A program made the position numbers and the translations under genes. A DNA stretch of 64,000 nucleotides, taken from assembly GCF_052324685.1 (NCBI RefSeq), contig NC_135222.1, forward strand, positions 10,461,873 through 10,525,872, given 5' to 3'. The stretch is from Brachyhypopomus gauderio. Taxonomy: Eukaryota; Chordata; Actinopteri; Gymnotiformes; Hypopomidae. This document shows positions 59,301-64,000 of this stretch, piece after piece (within the stretch, counting starts at the first letter, position 1; each line of letters starts with the position of its first letter). Under the pieces are notes generated by a model. The model worked only from the letters and a program-made list of their open reading frames with translations. It was not told the origin of the DNA and did not search any database.

Positions 59301-61997
59301 AACATAAATAAAATTGGTAGGCTTAGGCTAGCTGCCAGAACTGGCCACTACTCAAAAATTTTATTATACAAAAATAAACAACAAATTGCTTTGTACAAGA
59401 ATTAGGCTAGCTGCCTATTTCTGAGAACATGCCACTTCCAGAAACAAAATTACACGTTTTTCCTTAACAAATCACAAAAATTAAAAATATATGAAAGTGC
59501 TTCCAAAAATAAAAGTGCTGTTACATTAATAAAATGGGTAGGCTTACTTTAGCTGCTAGAACTTCCACGTCACAGATGAAAAATATGTATATATACCGTA
59601 TTTTCTAAAAGCCGCATATATCTATTGAACTGAATACATTTAACTGAACTAATCAGTTTCTGAACGGTGTCTGTAGCATTTCATGTGCGATAGTGTTGTG
59701 GCGAATTCCGACTCCCCTCGTTTATCCGCATAAAGATGCTACAGATTATATTGTCGATTTATGTTTCTATGCATAAATAAGAGCTAGACTTTAGCTAATT
59801 ATCCATCACAGCAAACGGCATTATCTATGTCCAAAGCCACACTGGCTCAAGAGTGTTAATTATTTTAAATAAAATACACACTGGCTATAACGAAGTTCAC
59901 CTCTGACCACGACTTCGCAGTATTACAGCAGTATTATGTCTAAATATCTAGTTAGGACAAAGCTAGAGTGCTCAATGAACTAAGTTATTTTTATTTTAAC
60001 TTTATTGTACCAGGAGTTATAATCACTGTAACTCCCGAATATCATCTGTAGCGTCTTTATGCGTGTGCAAACGATCAAGCCCATTCTAACCCGGGTCGGG
60101 TTGACGGTAAAATCTAAAATGTTTCCAAATGGTTGCTTTCAAAGACCGCGGAGACGTTTGGACTTCATACTTTTAGCGGCGCAACAACAAATACCGTACA
60201 CTACACAACCCGCTGTAGCTTTACTAGCATGCCTGCACATAATCAAAGCTGTTGCCTTGTTTTGCCTAGCACTATGGTGGCTGAGAAGGCACACACACAC
60301 ACCCAAAAAAAATTAGATGTTTTGAAAATGAGAATCGATTCTGAATCGTTCAATGTTAGAAACGCGATTCGAGCTCGAATCGATTTTTCCTGCACCCTTA
60401 CAGCCAATTAACTCAAATCACCTGCAAAGGCTTTAAAATGGTCTCTCAGTCCAAGCACACTAATAGAAAGGTGAATGGAGGAAAAGATGTGGTAGAAAAA
60501 GTGTGCAAGCAATAGGGATTACTGCACCCTGGAGAGCATTGTGAAAAAAACCATTCAAAAATGTGGGGGAGATTCACAAAGACTGGACTGCAGCTGGAAT
60601 CAGTGTTACAAGAACCCCCACATATAGACGTATGCTAGACATGGGTTTCAGCTGTCACATTCCTTGTGTCAAACCACTCTTGAACAAGGTAACAGCGTCA
60701 GAAGCATCTTGCCTGGGCTAAAGACAAAAAGAATTGGCCTGCTGCTGAGTGGTCCAAAGTTGATTAAATTAAATTTAGCATATTCTTTGGAAATCAGTAT
60801 CCCAGAGGCTGGAGGAAGAGAGGAGAGGCACAGGATGCACATTGCTTGAGGTCCAGTGTGAAGTTTCCACAGTCGGTAATGGTTTGGGGTGACAGGTCAT
60901 CTGCTGTGCTTTCTGATGTCTAAGGTCAACACAGCAGTCTTCCAGGAGGTTTTAGAGCACTTCATGCTTCCTGCTGCTGACCAACTTTATGAAGTTGGAG
61001 ATTTCATTTTCCAACATGACTTGGCACCTGCACACAGTGCCAAAGCTACAAGTACCTGGTTTAAGGACCATGGTATCCCTGTTCTTAATTGTCCAGCAAA
61101 TTCGCCTGACCATAACCCCATAGAAAATCAATGTACTGTTGTGAAGAGGAAGATTCAATACGCCAGACCCAACAATGCAGAAGAGCTTAAGGCCACTATC
61201 AGAGTAACCTGGGCTCTCATAACATCACATAACACAGACTGATCGACTCCATGCCACACTGCATTACTGCAGTAATTCAGGCAAAAGTACTGTTCATGCT
61301 CATACTTTTCAGTTGGCCAGCATTTCTAAAAATCATTTTTTGTATTGGTCTTAAGTATTCTAAATTTCTGAAATACAGAATTTTGGGTTTTCATTAGTTT
61401 TCCGTTATAATCATCAATTTAAAAGAAATACACCCTTGAAATATGTGTAAGTCACTGTGTAATGAATGAGTATAATATACAAGTTTCACTTTTTTAATGG
61501 AATTACTGAAATAAATAAACTTTTTCATGATATTCTAATTTTATGACCAGCATCTGCACTTAGCCGGCTAATGTTAACTTACATTAAGGTTCAAATCACA
61601 TCCAGCATCCAGTTAGCCACACCTATCTGATCCGCTAGCTAGCCAACTACATAACTTACTCGCACTAGTTAGTAAGCACATTTGTATTAGGGCTGTAAGA
61701 CAAATGTACTTCTCTTAGGGAATACAATAATTTGTCTAGCTAATATTTTCTCAACATTGTGCAAACAGACATAGATACACAGCTAAACGTAACAATTCAA
61801 GATAAGTTGTTAAATAATGATTTGTCTCCAGTCGCTTAAATGTATCATAAAATTAGCTAACCTAGGCTAGATAGCCAACGTTAGCTAGCTAGTTAGTTTG
61901 GAAAACAACAATTAGCCGCAAACAACTTACAGTTTCTTATGTCAGAGATAAAGACGGCAAGGCCTCGCATTCCATCGCCCTTAGAAACCGCTGGCAT
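37698..61997 (-). CDS. ap2a1: AP-2 complex subunit alpha (alpha-adaptin)
   Basis: Twenty-two coding exons join in frame to 938 aa (human AP2A2 939). Transcript order: 61997-61931, 53921-53853, 51513-51371, 51118-50925, 49947-49818, 49372-49271, 48723-48615, 47602-47452, 47282-47114, 46821-46684, 45583-45401, 45018-44921, 44260-44029, 43600-43427, 42036-41876, 41562-41480, 40004-39915, 39524-39401, 39242-39126, 38614-38545, 38272-38138, 37775-37698. Alpha-adaptin is the large AP-2 subunit that binds PI(4,5)P2, cargo and endocytic accessory proteins in clathrin endocytosis. The trunk starts [19 protein letters not shown]; the helical solenoid includes [20 protein letters not shown] and [20 protein letters not shown] Pro/Ser hinge spans exons 14-15, and the ear ends LLSEQF. 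AP2A1-like residues ([29 protein letters not shown]) favour ap2a1, though some sites match AP2A2. Introns are GT-AG except intron 17 (AT-AC). Confidence 0.93.
38294..38373. repeat. (CA)n microsatellite upstream of ap2a1 exon 21 acceptor
   Basis: About 40 CA units on + (GT on the gene's strand) end about 20 nt before the exon 21 3' splice site (ggtggtgacag|ATC at 38272). The acceptor therefore has no normal pyrimidine tract. Confidence 0.95.
39525..39914 (-). other. Putative U12-type AT-AC intron (ap2a1 intron 17)
   Basis: The intron begins ATATCCTTTT, the minor-spliceosome donor consensus, directly after AACACTC (39915). It ends CTCCAC (39525) before AGCTGAAC. A branch-point match TCCTTAAT lies at 39543-39536, its adenosines 12-13 nt from the end, as U12 introns require. 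Joining C|AG gives codon CAG and the sequence [12 protein letters not shown], aligning with human DLQPNLNLQTKP without gap. The only nearby GT donor (GAAG|GTTCTT) leaves the wrong phase. Confidence 0.9.
40017..41400. repeat. G-rich minisatellite filling ap2a1 intron 16
   Basis: About 1.38 kb of imperfect tandem repeats on + is built from two alternating modules, GAGGTAGGGTG and AGGGTAGAGGTAGGGTG, with variants such as GTAGTGTG, GTATTGTG and GTACAG. On the gene's strand it is C/T-rich (CACCCTACCTC) and free of stops in all three frames, giving a spurious Pro/Ser/Thr/Leu/Tyr frame of over 500 codons. It covers about 94% of the intron (40005-41479), ending 12 bp from the acceptor of exon 17. Closely spaced GGG runs on + could form G-quadruplexes. 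Confidence 0.97.
44262..44351. repeat. (GA)n array forming the ap2a1 exon 13 pyrimidine tract
   Basis: About 45 GA units on + read (CT)n on the gene's strand and run straight into the acceptor CTCAG|TCCG at 44260. The array is the polypyrimidine tract of intron 12. Confidence 0.95.
47279..47352. repeat. G run and GA-rich tract upstream of ap2a1 exon 9 acceptor
   Basis: On the gene's strand a run of about 18 C is followed by a C/T-rich stretch ending CCAACCCTCAG at exon 9 (47282). It serves as a long pyrimidine tract. Homopolymer length is likely uncertain. Confidence 0.85.
49450..49694. mobile_element. Fold-back MITE in ap2a1 intron 5
   Basis: The left arm (TACAACAAGGAAAATATG, then TTTGAACACCCTGCGACT) and the right arm read on the minus strand (TACAGTGAGGAAAATAAA, then TTTGAACACCCTGCAACT) are inverted copies of about 75 bp sharing GTTCTCxCACTT and GGAGGGTCTGAAAT blocks. 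TA at both outer ends fits a Tc1/mariner-type target site. The core is only about 90 bp and non-coding. The motif TATTTGAACACCCTG is widespread in fish genomes. Confidence 0.75.
51885..52100. mobile_element. hAT-type element fragment in ap2a1 intron 2
   Basis: The block CAAGTAATGAAGTACAAATA with following short inverted motifs (ACTTCAGTAAAGTA, CTACTCCTTACATTTT) is the recognisable terminal region of a non-autonomous fish hAT element. The far end was not identified. Assignment is by recognition only. Confidence 0.45.
52692..52774. mobile_element. hAT element right-terminal fragment
   Basis: The segment ends GTTATCGTGACAGGCCTA. Read on the minus strand it starts TAGGCCTGTCACGATAAC and continues with GATAAACGATAATATTGTC, typical of a hAT terminus with sub-terminal CGATA repeats. 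No matching left terminus was found nearby. Confidence 0.55.
53071..53263 (+). mobile_element. tRNA-derived SINE
   Basis: The head carries pol III promoter-like boxes: A box TGGCCTGGTGGTTAGGGA and B box GGGTTTGATCCC. The body (GAGGTGCCCCTGAGCAAGGC) and tail (GTAAGTCGCTCTGGATAAGG ... CTGCCAAATGCCGTAAAT) end in short ATGTAAAT repeats. AAAACAG occurs at both edges (about 53063 and 53265) as a probable target duplication. It lies within ap2a1 intron 1 or its edge (between exons 3 and 2), reverse to the gene. Confidence 0.85.
55175..55783 (-). mobile_element. Possible solo LTR (Gypsy-like)
   Basis: Read on the minus strand, the segment begins TGTCACGTCTGGCTCCGTCC, a typical LTR start of fish Gypsy elements. 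It runs through low-coding sequence with the three tandem units. Its 3' boundary and 5-bp target duplication were not found. It shares the opening TGTCACGTCTG with the candidate LTR at 63412. Confidence 0.35.
55465..55667. repeat. Three tandem ~60-70-bp units
   Basis: Three head-to-tail copies share CCAACTAGGA, AAAGAAACGACAATGATCCC and GGTATAGTCTGGACATA, differing by a few bases and a short spacer. They lie inside the inserted, LTR-like part of the hAT. Confidence 0.9.
56968..57899. mobile_element. hAT element carrying a SINE
   Basis: It begins TAGGGTTGGGCGATG and ends (reverse) TAGGGTTGTGCCAATGG. The flanks are TTGTGGAC and CTGTGGAC, a 7-of-8 target duplication. Sub-terminal CGATGATATCGT-like repeats occur at both ends. 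A 15-G run lies at about 57047-57061. The interior is AT-rich without a transposase frame. Confidence 0.75.
57728..57840 (+). mobile_element. Truncated tRNA-derived SINE inside the hAT
   Basis: GTCATGGTCTGGTGGTCAGG and the B-box-like GGGTTCAATTCCC match the head of the SINE at 53071. The body and tail are lost, so it is 3' truncated. Its place inside the hAT shows it inserted after the hAT or was carried along in it. Confidence 0.7.
58749..61556 (+). mobile_element. Tc1-like transposon interrupted by an hAT
   Basis: Long inverted repeats of about 120 bp (CAGGTGCTGGTCATAAAATT at the left; reversed CAGATGCTGGTCATAAAATT at the right) bracket transposase remains. After the hAT insertion the Tc1 sequence resumes at 60401. 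From about 60889 a frame encodes the transposase C-terminus: [45 protein letters not shown] and [13 protein letters not shown]. The N-terminal half is full of stops and frameshifts (around 60480-60880), and the D-to-H change beside the usual QQD block also fits decay. The left flank is TA; the right TA is lost. It is a dead element. Confidence 0.92.
58989..60400. mobile_element. hAT element nested in the Tc1
   Basis: TAGGGCTGCGAATC at the left and reversed TAAGGGTGCAGGAAAAATCG at the right form the ends. Exact 8-bp duplications CAGCCAAT occur at 58981-58988 and 60401-60408. Both ends carry dense ATCGATTC motifs, the usual sub-terminal repeats of hAT elements. No transposase is recognisable in the 1.4-kb interior, so it is non-autonomous. 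Confidence 0.92.
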
Positions 61998-63411
61998 ATT
62001 TGTTGAGGACGATATTTTATGTCCTTTTTCGAATCAAGCAAATCAAGACAAAAACTGGATTTAGGATGTTCTTCTTCTATTACATTTCCGGAAAACACGA
62101 CACGACAACGCTTTACTGACTCCAATAGGTTGTGCTTAAAATGATATCTTATTGAACGAAAAAGAAAACCCTGGACTTAAAGGAGCGATATGTCATTTTA
62201 CCATTAAAATGAAGCAAACAATATTTATGCAGCTTCTTTCTTTTTTTGTATAAACTACAGCTCGAGAAAGACGAAGAATCAAATTGCTCTGTAGTCTTCA
62301 AATTAACTAGGTTATTCTCCAAAGAGCAGGTTATGTTTAAAATGTCTCTGAAACATCCAAACCACCAGGTGTCAGTGTAATAGGTGTTTTAATAATGTGA
62401 AAAGAATCTAAAATACACATTGAAGCTTTACATTTACGGAAGCAAAAATATCAAATATTTTGTAGCATGGTGCAGAAAAAGACGCAGAGATCACCACTTT
62501 CCGCTTTAGATAACAGCTCCTTTACTGCAAGAAAAGCTTTTAGAAAGACTCACAAAAAGAAAACTGAACTAATGGGGAAAATAGTTGGAAGGTAAACATG
62601 ATAAAGATAAACATGCACATCAAAGGCTTCAACACATACTCAGTTTTACAAGAAGGACTTACTGAACATTTTCTTCATATTGAAGAAATTAATTGCACAA
62701 TCTATATGTTTTGCCAATCTGCTTAAGCCTATAATTTACAATGTTTTATTTAGCACTTTTTCATTTGAAGGGGCAGCAATCTAATGTTTAGAAACAGCTA
62801 TCCCAATACACTTTAACTTACTATTAGGTTGTGGATGCTTTAAAGTCTTTGCTTCCCTCGTAGGATCAATGTACACACAACTACACTTTAGGAATGCCAG
62901 TCCTGTAACACTGAAAACAATAGATGGGAACAATCTGAAAGATGACCAAACCAATCTTAAACTAATTTTGCTTTTGTCACCAGTCTGAATTTGTAGATCC
63001 ACCAATCAGTTCTTGGCTGATTCTTTCCTTTCATCCTTATTGTCTTTCTTTCTTCATTATCTTCACTGATGTCAGAATGTATTCAGAGTAAACCACAACT
63101 GTAAATGTCTTAAAAAGTATTAAAAAGTGATTGTGAGATCATGACAATGTAAATAAGCTACATGCTCAGTGCAGATGTTGTTTATAAGCAACGGACCATG
63201 CAGACACTTACACTATGAGATAATGGGACTTGAACAAAATGTGCCACTATTCAAAAATTGTAAAACAGAGGCATCACTATCACCTTTACCTTCCTGTGAA
63301 AAATAATATCTGCATTCCAGAATATAATAATAATACTCTCTATTTGTACAGCATCTTTCATACATACATGCGACTCGAAGTGCTTTACAGAGTTTATTGA
63401 CATAAAAAAGA

Positions 63412-63790
63412 TGTCACGTCTGCCACTAGAGCCACTCCCAATCTCTGTACCTGGGGAAGCTCGCTCTTGTTCTGGAAAACCTCGAGTACTAATTAGTTCC
63501 ACCTGTCCTTTATGTCTGTAATGCTCACACCCCTCTTCCTCCCATTAAATAGCTCTCCTGTTCACTTCCTTCTTGCGAAGTATTGCCTCTTCATGTGGAT
63601 TACTAAGCAGGTCGGTACATGAGAAATGCTCTTTTCTCTGTGCTCTCTCATGTACCGACCTGCCGTTTGTCCCCAGACTCAGCCTCCTGTCTAACCCCTG
63701 AATACTTAGTCTCTATTTATGCCTCACACTCAAGAACGCTGCTCTGGCCTCCAGCATTCATCTTTCCTATAAAACTCCTACAGCAATTAG
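63412..63790 (+). mobile_element. LTR-like segment (Gypsy-type), boundaries uncertain
   Basis: It begins TGTCACGTCTGCCACTAG and contains the block CTTGCGAAGTATTGCC often seen in fish Gypsy LTRs, after a short AT-rich stretch (CATTAAATAG) that could be a promoter element. The end and target duplication were not found. An 18-bp perfect hairpin lies inside. Confidence 0.4.
63608..63664. repeat. 18-bp perfect inverted repeat (hairpin)
   Basis: GCAGGTCGGTACATGAGA is followed 21 nt later by its exact reverse complement TCTCATGTACCGACCTGC. The stem is GC-mixed and perfect, and could fold as a stable hairpin in RNA or single-stranded DNA. Confidence 0.95.
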
Positions 63791-64000
63791 AACATAATTT
63801 CTTTCACTACCAATAAGTTTATTTAATTGCAAAAAATTGTTAGACATTCATGTTTGTTTATCACCTATGCACTCAAACAGTGAGCCAATAAATGTTTGTG
63901 TTTTAGGTTCTAAGGAAATGTAAAGTTGTGTGTCATCTGCATTTTGATAATAACTAATATCATGTTTGTTAATGTTATGGGGTAATGGAAGCATATAGAG

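Larger units (their letters stand above)
61998..64000. other. ap2a1 5' flank and distal repeat-rich sequence
   Basis: An ETS-like site tttccggaaa (about 62084-62093) lies about 90 bp upstream of the ap2a1 start codon and could be promoter sequence. The next 1.2 kb shows no gene. From 63331 a stretch ending CGAAGTGCTTTACAGAGTTT resembles the 3' part of a common fish interspersed repeat, followed by an LTR-like segment. Sequence from about 63900 to the window end (GTAAAGTTGTGTGTCATCTG) resumes a repeat-like pattern. Confidence 0.45.

Noticed and set aside
60059-60411. Open frames inside the nested hAT as a possible transposase
   Set aside because: They show no BED finger or hATC dimerisation motifs and overlap the CGATTC sub-terminal repeats; the element looks non-autonomous.

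Overview
The window is vertebrate nuclear DNA, almost certainly from a teleost fish. Five protein genes with vertebrate exon-intron structure can be assembled exon by exon. They sit in a background of fish-type hAT, Tc1, piggyBac and Harbinger DNA transposons, a tRNA-derived SINE, an L2-like LINE, LTR-like ends and many dinucleotide microsatellites. The species cannot be named from the sequence alone.

Layout. cmtr2 (cap-2 RNA 2'-O-methyltransferase, + strand, one coding exon, 753-2975) lies about 4 kb upstream of calb2 (calretinin, +, 11 coding exons, 6938-14120, 271 aa). Next come slc38a7 (lysosomal glutamine transporter SNAT7, +, 11 coding exons, 18400-23556, 464 aa), mrpl21 (mitochondrial ribosomal protein bL21m, +, 7 exons, 26070-29898, 207 aa) and a RERG/RASL-like small GTPase (+, 4 exons, 30496-33372, 241 aa). 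On the - strand, converging on the GTPase gene, is a complete AP-2 alpha-adaptin gene, best read as ap2a1 (22 coding exons, 61997 down to 37698, 938 aa). All exon phases were checked by hand; every multi-exon gene closes in frame at about its usual family length. The genes are ordinary housekeeping or neuronal genes in eukaryotic arrangement. They form no operon and share no single pathway.

The unusual content is in splicing and repeats. ap2a1 intron 17 has the hallmarks of a minor-spliceosome (U12) AT-AC intron, and only that reading keeps frame. mrpl21 intron 3 appears to be GC-AG. ap2a1 intron 16 is about 94% a G-rich minisatellite, so the array itself must supply the branch point and pyrimidine tract. 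Several other splice sites touch microsatellites. ap2a1 intron 1 (8 kb) is a nest of transposons: an hAT with perfect 8-bp target duplications inside a Tc1, another hAT inside an L2-like LINE, and a third hAT carrying a SINE.

I found no CRISPR array, prokaryotic feature, functional tRNA or rRNA gene, or convincing new protein system.
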